Below are positions 43,201 through 52,234 of a DNA stretch of 64,000 nucleotides, in pieces. Every line of letters begins with the position of its first letter. The first letter of the stretch is position 1. The DNA lies in the NCBI RefSeq assembly GCF_003846175.1, contig NZ_ML123051.1, forward strand, positions 1 to 64,000, given 5' to 3'. Below the pieces are notes generated by a model. That model made no database searches, was not told the origin of the DNA, and saw nothing but the letters and a program-made list of their open reading frames with translations. Made by a program: the position numbers and the translations under genes. Source of the stretch: Streptomyces sp. ADI95-17 (lineage in GTDB: Bacteria > Actinomycetota > Actinomycetes > Streptomycetales > Streptomycetaceae).

Positions 43201-43494
43201 TCTTGCTCTCCCTGTCCGCGTGGCTCGATTCCTCGCACCCGAAGTCTTCAGTGTAGGCGCCGGAAAGAGACCGCCCCTTGCGAGGACGAGCGGATTGCGG
43301 ACCGATCCGGGCGGCGAATGAGATGGACCTGTCACATCTCCAGGAATTCGGACTCGTCCCACGGCACGGATCCCTCTTTGCCGTTCTGTCGGCCTGCACA
43401 GGGCGGGGAGCCGCTGTGCGATTGCGGAGGGTTTCGGCACTCGATGCCGAGGTTCACGGCATCCGAGTCCGATGGTCATTTGCACCCAGCACTG
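43201..43494. other. Intergenic region
   Basis: About 290 bp upstream of the ArsR operon. It holds that promoter and the 5' flank of the conservon remnant. No gene was seen. Confidence 0.4.
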
Positions 43495-43962
43495 ATGATC
43501 ACCGAGCACACTGACAACACATACGGGGAGGCGGTGGAGAGTGACGCTCTCGTGCTGAAGACATGGTCGCCGGAGGCTCCGGTGTCGGAAAGACCACGCT
43601 GGTCGGAGCCGTCAGCGAGACCAGGCCACCGCGTACGGAGGAATTTCCGTCGTCCTCGCCGACACCCGTCGGCTTGAAGATCTTTTCCCGGCCGGCCAAT
43701 ACTTCGAACGCCGCCGTATCCCCTTCGTAGTCGCCGGCGCTCGCACACACGGCGAACGCGAGGTGTCCCGCGCGCTCGATCCAGATCTCGGCACCCCCGT
43801 CGTCCTGTGCGATGCGCGCGACCGGGACTCCGGCTGGGAAGTTCTGTTCCGCATGGTCGAGTACGCCGGCCGGATGCACACCGCCAGGCCCTTGGAGTCG
43901 GTGAGCCGACCCTGCCGGATGCTCCTCCATCGCCCGATATGGGGCCGGGACCAAGCCACATG
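43495..43962 (+). pseudogene. Decayed conservon GTPase (CvnD) gene
   Basis: One frame reads ITEHTDNTYGEAVESDALVL, the next carries the P-loop MVAGGSGVGKTTLVGAVSET, and a third reads VVLADTRRLEDLFPAGQYFE followed by REVSRALDPDLGTPVVLCDA and VLFRMVEYAGRMHTARPLE. Together they are the start and end of a CvnD small GTPase. The middle, about 60 residues with the switch regions, is deleted, and the reading frame changes at least twice, first at about 43560. CvnD genes belong to Streptomyces conservons with CvnA (kinase-like), CvnB (roadblock) and CvnC (DUF742). Only the roadblock-type gene downstream is intact. Confidence 0.82.
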
Positions 43963-44049
43963 ACGAAGGAGTGCTTGCCCCCGAGTGACCAGTGCGCAAG
44001 GCTTACGGCAACGGGGCACGGGGAACGTATGAGCGGGGAGGAGCGGGGA

Positions 44050-44463
44050 ATGGCGCTGGACAGGGGACTCGACTGGCTCCTTGACGACCTGACGAGCAGG
44101 GTCGAATACATACGGCACGCACTGGTGCTGTCGAACGACGGACTGGTGACCGGCGCGAGTACGGGGCTGGCCCGCGAGGACGCCGAGCATCTCGCCGCGG
44201 TCTCGTCCGGACTGCACAGCCTGGCCCGTGGATCGGGCCGCCACTTCCGGGCCGGGAAGGCCCGGCAGACCATGGTGGAGTTCGACGAGGCACTCCTCTT
44301 CGTGACGGCGGCGGGGGACGGCAGCTGTCTGTGCGTGCTGAGCGAGGCCGAGGCCGACGTCGGCCAGGTCGCCTACGAGATGACACTGCTGGTCAACAGG
44401 GTCGGTGAACATCTGGGTGTCGCCGCGCGGCAGTCGGCGGACGAAGGGGCCGACCGCCTCTGA
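44050..44463 (+). CDS. Roadblock/LC7-domain protein (CvnB-like)
   Basis: 137 residues from the ATG at 44050 (AGGAG six bases upstream; an ATG at 44029 is the alternative). The roadblock fold is visible in LDWLLDDLTSRVEYIRHALV, LSNDGLVTGASTGLAREDAE, and the central ETMVEFDEALLFV-like strand (here QTMVEFDEALLFVTAAGDG). CvnB proteins partner with the CvnD GTPase and a kinase-like CvnA. Here the neighbouring cvnD copy is broken and cvnA and cvnC are missing, so this is an orphan. Confidence 0.85.
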   Translation: MALDRGLDWLLDDLTSRVEYIRHALVLSNDGLVTGASTGLAREDAEHLAAVSSGLHSLARGSGRHFRAGKARQTMVEFDEALLFVTAAGDGSCLCVLSEAEADVGQVAYEMTLLVNRVGEHLGVAARQSADEGADRL

Positions 44464-44567
44464 TCCGGTGATCCGGCTGCGGGAGTTATCCACAGGCCGG
44501 GCGGATGGACTCTCTTCCGGATTACGGTACTCACAGAGAGTGACCGAGCCTCACGGGGGAGAGCATC

Positions 44568-45701
44568 ATGGCTGTTGCTGAAGACGTGTGCACGGAGACC
44601 ACCGGTGCCACGGCGTTGGGCGTGCCCGCCGCAAGCGCGATGGCGGTGGGTACGGCGGCGCAGGAAGTCGGCTTGAAACGCGGCGAGTTCGCGATCGCCG
44701 TGCATCTGGGGCTGATCCGCCTGATGGTGCCGCGGGACGGTGGGCGGCCGATGGTCGGCCGCGACGAGATCGAGCGGCTCCGGTCGCAGGACGGGTTCCC
44801 GGAGACGCTGAGGGAGCGGGTGCGCACGGTCGGGACGGCAGAGGGCGCCCGGCGGCTCGGGATCAGCCCGGACCGCTTCACCAGGTTCGCCCGCGCGGGA
44901 TGCCTTACGCCCATCACCTTCTACCTCAACCGGTACCGGGCGATCGTCTGGCTCTATCTCGCCGACGAACTCACCGGGTTCGCCGCCCGGGAACCGCAGC
45001 TTCTGACCGGCAGGAGTCCGGGCTGGCTGCGCGACCGGCTGGAGGGCGGTGCCGACTGCCGGGCGGGCAACTGGCGTTCACGCCGGGTCGAACGGCTGCT
45101 GAGCCTCACGGAGGATCCGTGGGCCCGAGTGGCCGTGCTCGCGGACACGCTGGACCCGGTGCAGTTGGCAGAGGTGGTCGATGATCCGTACGAACGCGCG
45201 TACGTCGCCAGGCTCCGACCTGAGCCTGCCTTCGGGCCGACCGGTCCGGTATGGGCGCGGGAGACCATGGCGCACCTGATGAGAGCCGATGAACCGGACG
45301 AGCTCTTGTGGCGGCGGGTGAACCTGATCATGGAGCTGGACAACGCCAGGGAGGTGCGGCCGGCACCGCGACCGGGCGGCGATCGGCGTGCTATCCCGTC
45401 TCCGGGAAGCGAGCGTGCGCCCGCCCCGGACCCTCGCGCCGATGCCGATGCCGATGCCGATGCCAGGTCCCAGTCCAAGTCCCGGTCCCGCTCCAGGTCC
45501 GGTCCGGAGTCCGACCTCGTCCCCGGGGTCCCCTCTTCTGTCCCACCGAGTCCATGCCCGGGGCCCGGACCCGTCCATGCGCCGACAGGCGCAGCGGAAC
45601 CCGTGGTTGGCCTGCTTGCCCGGATCGGTCTGCGCAGGCGCACAAGCAGGGAGACGAACCGTCGGCAATCCCCGCCGAGGCGTGCGACGTTCGGTGAGTG
45701 A
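44568..45701 (+). CDS. DUF6397-type protein with helix-turn-helix-like N-terminus
   Basis: 377 residues from the ATG at 44568 (GGGGGAGAG upstream). Two helix-turn-helix-like segments are visible: VGTAAQEVGLKRGEFAIAVH and VGTAEGARRLGISPDRFTRF. The middle (WLYLADELTGFAAREPQLL, then SPGWLRDRLEGG and WRSRRVERLL) is typical of a Streptomyces-specific family that I recognise as DUF6397. The C-terminal 110 residues are low complexity: Ala-Asp repeats, then Ser-Arg repeats, then Pro-rich. A role in DNA binding is inference. Confidence 0.75.
   Translation: MAVAEDVCTETTGATALGVPAASAMAVGTAAQEVGLKRGEFAIAVHLGLIRLMVPRDGGRPMVGRDEIERLRSQDGFPETLRERVRTVGTAEGARRLGISPDRFTRFARAGCLTPITFYLNRYRAIVWLYLADELTGFAAREPQLLTGRSPGWLRDRLEGGADCRAGNWRSRRVERLLSLTEDPWARVAVLADTLDPVQLAEVVDDPYERAYVARLRPEPAFGPTGPVWARETMAHLMRADEPDELLWRRVNLIMELDNAREVRPAPRPGGDRRAIPSPGSERAPAPDPRADADADADARSQSKSRSRSRSGPESDLVPGVPSSVPPSPCPGPGPVHAPTGAAEPVVGLLARIGLRRRTSRETNRRQSPPRRATFGE
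45441..45510 (+). repeat. GATGCC tandem repeat and Ser/Arg-coding tract
   Basis: GATGCC is repeated four times (45441-45464), encoding Asp-Ala pairs, and is followed by a TCCCGG-like repeat coding Ser-Arg and Ser-Lys pairs. It lies inside the DUF6397-type gene and may vary in length. Confidence 0.65.
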
Positions 45702-45797
45702 TGGGGAGGATGCCCCTCAACGCGCAACCCTGTGGGCAGCCGCCGGACGGAGGAAAAGGGCTCGCGGGAGCAGAACGGCACAGGCATTCTGTCTCCC

Positions 45798-46286
45798 ATG
45801 CTGATCAGGGAAGCAACCACCGAGGACTGGCCCGCCGTCTGGCCCTTCTTCCACGAAATCGTCGCCGCGGGCGAGACCTTCACCTACCCACTCGATCTCG
45901 GCGAAGGAGAGGCCCGCTCCTGGTGGCTCCTGGAGTCTCCCAACCGTACGGTCGTCGCGGTCGACGACGACCGGACGATCCTCGGCACGGCCAAGATGAA
46001 CACCAACCACATGGGCAATGGCTCGCACATCGCGAGTGCCAGTTACATGGTCGACCCCGAGCATTCGGGCCGAGGCGTCGGCCGGGCCCTGTGCGAGTAC
46101 ACCCTGGACTGGGCTCGCACGTCGGGCTTCCGAGCCATGCAGTTCAACGCAGTGGTGGAGACGAACGTCCACGCCGTCAAGCTCTACCGCTCGCTCGGAT
46201 TCGAGATCCTCGGAACGCTCCCGGAGGGATTCAACCACCCGGAACGGGGCTTCGTCGGGCTGCACATCATGCACTGCCGCCTCTGA
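45798..46286 (+). CDS. GNAT-family acetyltransferase
   Basis: 162 residues from the ATG at 45798. Core blocks are MLIREATTEDWPAVWPFFHE, the strand TILGTAKMNTNHMGNGSHIA, the acetyl-CoA loop MVDPEHSGRGVGRALCEY and VETNVHAVKLYRSLGFEILG. This resembles N-acetyltransferases acting on small amines. The substrate is unknown. It stands alone between two Streptomyces-specific genes. Confidence 0.88.
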   Translation: MLIREATTEDWPAVWPFFHEIVAAGETFTYPLDLGEGEARSWWLLESPNRTVVAVDDDRTILGTAKMNTNHMGNGSHIASASYMVDPEHSGRGVGRALCEYTLDWARTSGFRAMQFNAVVETNVHAVKLYRSLGFEILGTLPEGFNHPERGFVGLHIMHCRL

Positions 46287-46466
46287 CAACGGCATCGCCG
46301 CTCACCCTCCGATCCGCAGTGTGCCCGTCATGTCCGAAGCCGTGGTGATGTGTGAGCAGTTGATGCCGCAGGTGCTTCGTGGGGCGGGTGCGTGGGGTGT
46401 CGGCGGGGGCAGTACTCTGCGCCCCACCGCCATTCGGGCGATGAAACACATGCGGAGGAAGAATCC

Positions 46467-47090
46467 ATGACCATACCCAGGAGATCGTTGCGCGCTGCGG
46501 GAACGCTCGCAGCCGCCGCGGTCGTCGGCCTGACCGGTGCGGTGCTCACCGCCGGCCCGGCCGCAGCTCACACCCCCACCTGGGCCGTGACCTGCTCCGA
46601 GGTGAGCCTTGACCTGACTGCCTACAACAGCAAGGTCACCAACGAGGTGACCGTCACTGTCGACGGCAAGGACCTCCTGCCCACCGAGACCTTCGGCAGG
46701 GAGTTCCACAAGAAGCTGGAGCTGCCCAAGCACGACAAGGAGCTCACGGTCCACCTCGTCGTCAAGGCCGGCGACGGTGACAACTTCTCGCGCGACGAGA
46801 CCAAGTCGGCACCCGTGTGCGAGGACGCCACCACCCCGCCGCCCGCGCCGTCCGAGGGCACCCCGTCGTCGGCACCCTCCACCGAGGCGCCGACCGCGAG
46901 CGCCGAGCCCAGCGAGAAGCCCTCGACGTCCGCGCCCGCCGCGGCCACCCCGAGCCCGAGCTCGCCGGACCTGGCGGAGACGGGTTCCTCGTCCGCGACC
47001 CCGGTCATCGCCGGAGCGGCCGTGGCCGTGCTGCTGGCGGGCGGCGGCATCATGTGGTCCGTACGCAAGCGTCGTACCGCACAGCACTGA
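46467..47090 (+). CDS. LAETG-anchored cell-surface protein
   Basis: 207 residues from the ATG at 46467 (GGAGGAAG upstream). A signal peptide (about residues 1-35, ending GPAAAHT) precedes an outside domain of about 85 residues with two Cys (AVTCSEVSLDL and APVCEDA) that could form a disulfide. A long Ser/Pro/Thr/Ala-rich stalk follows, then LAETG, a hydrophobic helix (TPVIAGAAVAVLLAGGGIMW) and a basic tail (RKRRTAQH). LAxTG is the preferred motif of class E sortases in Streptomyces, so it is probably linked to peptidoglycan. No sortase gene lies nearby. Confidence 0.9.
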   Translation: MTIPRRSLRAAGTLAAAAVVGLTGAVLTAGPAAAHTPTWAVTCSEVSLDLTAYNSKVTNEVTVTVDGKDLLPTETFGREFHKKLELPKHDKELTVHLVVKAGDGDNFSRDETKSAPVCEDATTPPPAPSEGTPSSAPSTEAPTASAEPSEKPSTSAPAAATPSPSSPDLAETGSSSATPVIAGAAVAVLLAGGGIMWSVRKRRTAQH

Positions 47091-47160
47091 CGAATGAGCC
47101 GGTGGTCCTGACACAGGCTGTGCCGGGACCATCGGTCGCGTCCGCGCCGCCGCACGTCCG

Positions 47161-47180
47161 GGGCGCGGGGCGGCGCGCCC
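47161..47180. terminator. Hairpin between convergent genes
   Basis: GGGCGCG (47161-47167) pairs with CGCGCCC (47174-47180) around a 6-base loop, between the convergent LAETG protein and SpoIIE-type genes. Confidence 0.45.
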
Positions 47181-47192
47181 TTCGGAACGCCG

Positions 47193-49325
47193 TCACACCT
47201 GCTGGGCGGTCGGCCGGGCAGTGACGACGGTCGGCGCCGAGGGCCCGATCTCGCACCAGACCGCCTTGCCCTCGCCACGAGGCTCGATGCCCCAGCGAGT
47301 GGCGACGGCATCCAGGAGCAGCAGCCCCCGGCCCGATGTCGCGGTTTCGCCCGGACTGCGCCGTCTCGGCCAGGCACTTGAGCGGTCCTGGACGGAGAGG
47401 CGGACCCGCCGGACCGGCTCCGGCAGCACCTCCAGCGTGAGGACCGCGCCGCCCTCCGTGTGCAGCAGGACGTTCACCAGCAGTTCGCCGGTCACCAGTT
47501 CGGCATCGTCGGCGAGTTCGGCCATGTCCCAGTCGGTCAGGGCCTGACGCACGATGTTGCGGGCGTCGGACAGGCCCTCCGGGTCCGCCTGGTGGACGTA
47601 CTGGTGCAGCCGCGGGGCCCTGGGCGAACCGGGGTCCGGGCTGCGCCGAAGGACCAGCAGAGCCACATCGTCCCCCGAACCCCAGCGTTCCCAGAGCCGG
47701 TCCGAGAGATGGTCGGCCAGCGCCTGGGCGCTCGCCGGCCCCGTACTCACCTCATGGATCAATGCCTGCAACCCCGTGTCGATGTCGGCACCCGGCTCTT
47801 CCACCAGCCCATCGGTGTACAGAACCAGCGTCTCGCCCGGAACCAGGTCGAGCCGGGTCTCCGGAAACTCCTCGTCATCGAAGTCGGTCGAGATGCCCAG
47901 CGGCATTCCGCCGCGCACCTGGGGGCTGCCGACCCGCCCGTCCATGTGCCGGATCAGCGGGCCGAAATGCCCGGCGCGAACCACCCGCACTGTGCCCGAC
48001 GCGAGATCGACCTGGGCGTACGTACAGGTCGCGAAGCGGTCCGTGTCCAGTTCGGCGAGGAAGCGCGAGGCCCGGGCCAGCACCGTGGAGGGCGAGTGCC
48101 CCTCGCCGGCGTACGCGCGCAGGGCGATGCGCAACTGGCCCATGATGGCGGCGGCGTGTGTGTCGTGCCCCTGTACGTCACCGACCACGATCCCGAACCG
48201 GTCCTTGGGCAACGCGATCACGTCGTACCAGTCACCGCCGACCTGACGGCCGCTCCAGGCGGCGTGGTAGCGCACGGCGATCTCGCCGCCCTCGATCTCC
48301 TGGATCCGCCGCGGCAGCATCGCGGACTGGAGCCCGGTGGCGAATTCGCGCTCCTCGTCGAAGAGCTTCGCGCGCTGGAGGGACTGCGCCACGATGGCAG
48401 CCAGCCCCAGACACAGATTGCGCTCGTCCGCGTTGAAGGACGTGCTCTCGCGGTAGAAGAGCGCCAGTGTGCCGAGGGAACGGGCCTGGGCGACGAGCGG
48501 CAGATAGGCGGCGGCCCGGAACTTCAGCCGGCCGGCGGAGGGGGCCAGCACCGGGTAGCGATGGGTGAGAGCCGAGACCGAGGTCAGGAAGCGTGGCCGG
48601 CCGCTGAGCACGGTGTCCGCCAGAGGAAACCGCCGGTCCAGCCCGGCGTCCCCGAGTCCGTCGACCGCCTCCGCCGAATCGCCGCTCAGGGCGATGACGC
48701 TCAGTGTGGTGTTCTCGACCAGGCCCAGCGAGAGACCGTCCGCTCCGAGTCGGGCGAGCCCGCCCGGTCCGGTGAGCGCCGCGGTGACGTCGTCGACGGT
48801 CACCGCACGTGACAGCGCCCTCGTTGTGCGTTCAACGATGCTGGTCTGCCGCTGTCGCCGCTTTTCCAGATCGAGCACGAAGGCCGAATGGGTGACTTCC
48901 GCGGTGGCATCCTGCACCACCCCGACGATCCGGTGCTCCCGGCCGTCGTCGCTGCGCAGTATTCGTGCCTGGATGTGGGTCCACTGCTCCCTGCCGTCGT
49001 CCGTCGGCACCCGGAAATGGACGCTGTACGAACTGCGCCCACTCTTGACGGCCTCGTCGATCGCCACATCGAGACGGGCCCGTTCCGACTGTTCCAGGCG
49101 GTCCAGCACGGTCTCGGGCCGTGAATCGAAGGTCCGCGGATCCAGACCGAACACCAGTAGCCCGGCATCGTCCATGTCGAGCGTCCCCGCCTCCACGTCC
49201 CAGTCGAAGCTGCCCATCCGATTCATGGCAAGGCGCTGAGCCGTCGCGATCTCACCGTTGTGCGACTTCTCGATCAGCTGGCGAGGCGGGACGGAAGTGC
49301 TCGGTTGCTGGTCGTGATCGGTCAT
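47193..49325 (-). CDS. PAS-GAF-SpoIIE phosphatase with C-terminal HATPase domain
   Basis: 710 residues from the ATG at 49325 (GGAGCAGGA upstream). Domains in order: PAS (about 35-150; MGSFDWDVEAGTLDMDDAGL), GAF (about 165-335; GRLKFRAAAYLPLVAQARSL), SpoIIE/PP2C phosphatase (about 345-560; QVGGDWYDVIALPKDR, VVGDVQGHDTHAAAIMG, GSGDDVALLVL) and a HATPase_c anti-sigma-kinase-like domain (about 580-700; ELVTGELLVNVLLHTEGG, SGRGLLLLDAVATRWG). Such Streptomyces proteins can both phosphorylate and dephosphorylate anti-sigma-factor antagonists, coupling a sensed signal to an alternative sigma factor. No partner gene is adjacent. Confidence 0.92.
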   Translation of the reverse strand: MTDHDQQPSTSVPPRQLIEKSHNGEIATAQRLAMNRMGSFDWDVEAGTLDMDDAGLLVFGLDPRTFDSRPETVLDRLEQSERARLDVAIDEAVKSGRSSYSVHFRVPTDDGREQWTHIQARILRSDDGREHRIVGVVQDATAEVTHSAFVLDLEKRRQRQTSIVERTTRALSRAVTVDDVTAALTGPGGLARLGADGLSLGLVENTTLSVIALSGDSAEAVDGLGDAGLDRRFPLADTVLSGRPRFLTSVSALTHRYPVLAPSAGRLKFRAAAYLPLVAQARSLGTLALFYRESTSFNADERNLCLGLAAIVAQSLQRAKLFDEEREFATGLQSAMLPRRIQEIEGGEIAVRYHAAWSGRQVGGDWYDVIALPKDRFGIVVGDVQGHDTHAAAIMGQLRIALRAYAGEGHSPSTVLARASRFLAELDTDRFATCTYAQVDLASGTVRVVRAGHFGPLIRHMDGRVGSPQVRGGMPLGISTDFDDEEFPETRLDLVPGETLVLYTDGLVEEPGADIDTGLQALIHEVSTGPASAQALADHLSDRLWERWGSGDDVALLVLRRSPDPGSPRAPRLHQYVHQADPEGLSDARNIVRQALTDWDMAELADDAELVTGELLVNVLLHTEGGAVLTLEVLPEPVRRVRLSVQDRSSAWPRRRSPGETATSGRGLLLLDAVATRWGIEPRGEGKAVWCEIGPSAPTVVTARPTAQQV

Positions 49326-49577
49326 TCCTGCTCCGGAGGTCGCCGGGCGGGGCTGCCGGGCGGCGCGGCCCGTTCGGGGTGACTCAATTGTCGAACCGCT
49401 TCCGGCAGGTTGCCACAGCGGAAACCCGGCTAAATCCGGCCGGAAGACAGGATCGGGCGGGTTGCGCGGACCCCGGACCCCTGCTGTCCCGACACCGGCC
49501 CCGCCCCGCAGAATGGCAGCGGAAGATCGTCCGCGACCGGCGGTCGATACGGCACAGGGGCTGACCGGAGCGCATTC

Positions 49578-50651
49578 ATGAACCACGAAGATCCAGTTCT
49601 GCTGCACACCGAAGGACGTGTCCGGCACATCATGCTGAACCGTCCACGTGCCCTCAACGCACTGAATCACGCCATGGTGGCGCGCGTCACCGAAGCACTC
49701 GCCGACGCCGAGCACGACGACTCGGTCATCGCGGTCCTGATCACCGGGGCGGGCGAGCGGGGTCTCTGCGCAGGCGGCGACATCCGGTCCATCTACGAGG
49801 ACGCCCGGGCCGGCGGCAGCGAGTCGATGGACTTCTGGCGCGACGAATACCGGCTCAACGCCCGCATCGCCCGATTCCCCAAGCCGTACATCGCGATCAT
49901 GGACGGCATCGTGATGGGCGGCGGCGTAGGAGTCTCGGCCCACGGTGACATCCGTGTCGTCACCGAACGCTCCCGGATCGCCATGCCCGAGACCGGCATC
50001 GGATTCGTCCCCGACGTCGGCGGCACCGGTCTGCTCGGTGCGGCGCCCGGCGAGCTGGGCACCCACCTGGCGCTCACCGCGGAAGCGGTCGGGGCGGGCG
50101 ATGCGCTGCTGTGCGGCCTCGCCGACCACTTCGTACCGTCGCAGCGGCTCGCCGAGCTCACCGCGGACCTGGCCGGCTGCGGCACGACCGCCGGGATCGA
50201 GCAGACGGTGCTGCGGTACGCCGCACCCGCGCCGGACGGCGAACTGGCCGCGCACCGTGAGTGGATCGACGCCTGTTACGGGGCGGCCTCGGTGGAGGAG
50301 ATCGTCGACCGGCTCGACAACAGCGGCGTCCCTGCGGCCAAGCAGGCCGCCGAAACCATCCTGACCAAGTCGCCCACCTCGCTCAAGGTGACCCTCTCCG
50401 CCCTGCGCAGGGCGCGCCGGCTCGGCAGCCTGGAGGCGGTACTCGACCAGGAGTACCGGACTTCGTGCACCGCCTTCACCAGGCCCGACTTCGTGGAGGG
50501 CGTGCGCGCCCAGATCATCGACAAGGACCGCGACCCGCGGTGGACCCCGGCGGATCTCGCCGGGGTCACCGACGCCGACGTCGCACTCTTCTTCGCCCCG
50601 CTCGGCGACCGCGAACTCGGCCTGGCCGCCACCTCCGGACCGACGGACTGA
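49578..50651 (+). CDS. Enoyl-CoA hydratase/isomerase family, 3-hydroxyisobutyryl-CoA hydrolase-like
   Basis: 357 residues from the ATG at 49578. The crotonase fold is seen in IMLNRPRALNALNHAMVARV, GLCAGGDIRSIYEDA (oxyanion hole and acidic residue), GGGVGVSAHGDIRVVTERSR and MPETGIGFVPDVGGTGLLG with the catalytic Glu/Asp. The long C-terminal extension (TRPDFVEGVRAQIIDKDRDP) is typical of 3-hydroxyisobutyryl-CoA hydrolases of valine breakdown rather than of ordinary hydratases. No other valine genes are nearby. Confidence 0.88.
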   Translation: MNHEDPVLLHTEGRVRHIMLNRPRALNALNHAMVARVTEALADAEHDDSVIAVLITGAGERGLCAGGDIRSIYEDARAGGSESMDFWRDEYRLNARIARFPKPYIAIMDGIVMGGGVGVSAHGDIRVVTERSRIAMPETGIGFVPDVGGTGLLGAAPGELGTHLALTAEAVGAGDALLCGLADHFVPSQRLAELTADLAGCGTTAGIEQTVLRYAAPAPDGELAAHREWIDACYGAASVEEIVDRLDNSGVPAAKQAAETILTKSPTSLKVTLSALRRARRLGSLEAVLDQEYRTSCTAFTRPDFVEGVRAQIIDKDRDPRWTPADLAGVTDADVALFFAPLGDRELGLAATSGPTD

Positions 50652-50687
50652 GGCGCACCGGGCGGGGCGGCGGACCGCGTTCGGGAA

Positions 50688-52151
50688 TCAGAGGTCGTTC
50701 GGTCCGCCGACCGTGCGGAACGGGACGCCGAGCAGGTCGGCCGCGGCCTTGAGGTCCTTGGCGCGATGGCCGGTGCACAGCGTCCAGTGGTGACCGATGC
50801 CGGTCGCGGACCAGGCATCGGTCCACTCGCCCGGGTCGAAACCGAAGTCGACCCGCGAGGTGGTGTTGCCGATCTCCAGCAGTGGCCCTGGCACCACCTC
50901 GCCCTCGGAGGCGATGAAGGTGAAGGTCCCGTCGGCCTCCTGCCCGACGCCGAACGTGGTGACCGGTCCGTGCCTGACGTCGAATTCCACGCTCACGCCC
51001 CAGCCGCGCTTGCCGTGGTAGACGCCGAGTCCGCGCAACAGGGGATCCTTGGCGCTGATGGCGAGGTGGGCCGGGCCGTCGTGGCCCATCTCCACCACCC
51101 GGTCCCGGAAATTGAGGGCCTGGAGCTCGGTGAAGGAGCCTCCGGCGCCGATGGTGTCGGCGATCAGCATGGCGAGGCTGGTGCGCAGCTCGTACTCACC
51201 TGCCATCGGGATGCCGCGCGCGGTCAGCAGCGACGCGCCGAGGATCATGCCGGCGCCGAGCCGCTCGTGGATCTCGCCCTCCAGACCGCGGTGGTAGTAG
51301 GCGAGACTGCCGAGTGCGAAGTCCTCCACGAGCCGGTCCAGCCCGACCGACACGCGGGCGGCCCACGCGAGATCGTTCTCGTCGACGGAGTCGTCGAGGG
51401 TGAAGACCCTACGCGCGAGCGCGACCCGTTCGGCCGCCGCCTCATCCGTGACGGCGGCGACCCGGACCCGCAGGTCGTCGAATTCGAGGACTTCGACATG
51501 CCCGCCGAACTGGGTGGAGACCAGCGTCATGTCGGTGGAGACGTCGAGCATGCCGGGGTAGAGGTGTCCCATCAGACCGTGCCGGCCGTGGCGCAGCGCG
51601 GCGCGGACCTGAGCGGCACGGATCCAGCGGCGGATCCGGTTCCACGCGTTCTCGTCGTGCAGATGGCCCGAGACGGAGCGGAAAGGGATGCCGCCGCGCC
51701 GGAACACATTGGCGACCTCCGGCAGCGGGCACTGCCCGCAGTACGCCAGCCACTTGCCCGTATCGGTGTCCGGATGGTCCATCGCCTCGGTCGGCTGGAG
51801 ATCGATGACCAGCACCGGAGCGTGCGCGCGCTGGGCGATCGGCAGCACCATCGAAGCGGTCAGATACGTCGTCAGAAACGTCACAACCATGTCGCAGTCG
51901 GCAGAGCGGAGCCGTTCCGCGGCCGTCGCCGCCTCCTGCGGATCGGAGATGAAACCGGCGTCGACGACCTCGCAGCCCATCTCCTCGAACTGCCCGGTCA
52001 CGAAGCGGGCCGACTCCCGCAGCCGGTCGAGAAGACCGGGGAACTGCGGCCAGTACGCACCGAGTCCGCCGGACACCAGACCGATCCGGGAACGACGGCG
52101 CGCGGTGCGGGCGAGCACACCGTCGAGCGTGGCGGGCAGGACATCAGTCAT
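50688..52151 (-). CDS. L-arabinose/L-fucose isomerase-like protein
   Basis: 487 residues from the ATG at 52151 (AAGGAAACTC upstream, the same leader as rhaD). The pattern RIGLVSGGLGAYWPQFPGL, CDMVVTFLTTYLTASMV, MLDVSTDMTLVSTQFGGHVE and a C-terminal beta-barrel (GHHWTLCTGH) belongs to the L-arabinose/L-fucose isomerase family, which converts aldoses to ketoses with a metal ion. It is last in the leftward rhamnose operon, 84 bp after rhaB. The true substrate is open; another deoxy-sugar or pentose from the same plant polymers is likely. Confidence 0.82.
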   Translation of the reverse strand: MTDVLPATLDGVLARTARRRSRIGLVSGGLGAYWPQFPGLLDRLRESARFVTGQFEEMGCEVVDAGFISDPQEAATAAERLRSADCDMVVTFLTTYLTASMVLPIAQRAHAPVLVIDLQPTEAMDHPDTDTGKWLAYCGQCPLPEVANVFRRGGIPFRSVSGHLHDENAWNRIRRWIRAAQVRAALRHGRHGLMGHLYPGMLDVSTDMTLVSTQFGGHVEVLEFDDLRVRVAAVTDEAAAERVALARRVFTLDDSVDENDLAWAARVSVGLDRLVEDFALGSLAYYHRGLEGEIHERLGAGMILGASLLTARGIPMAGEYELRTSLAMLIADTIGAGGSFTELQALNFRDRVVEMGHDGPAHLAISAKDPLLRGLGVYHGKRGWGVSVEFDVRHGPVTTFGVGQEADGTFTFIASEGEVVPGPLLEIGNTTSRVDFGFDPGEWTDAWSATGIGHHWTLCTGHRAKDLKAAADLLGVPFRTVGGPNDL

Positions 52152-52234
52152 GAGTTTCCTTCCTTCGGTTCCGCCGAAGGCCCGGGCTTCCGAAGGATGC
52201 CCGGGCCTCCGACGAGGGCAGGGGACGCACCGGC

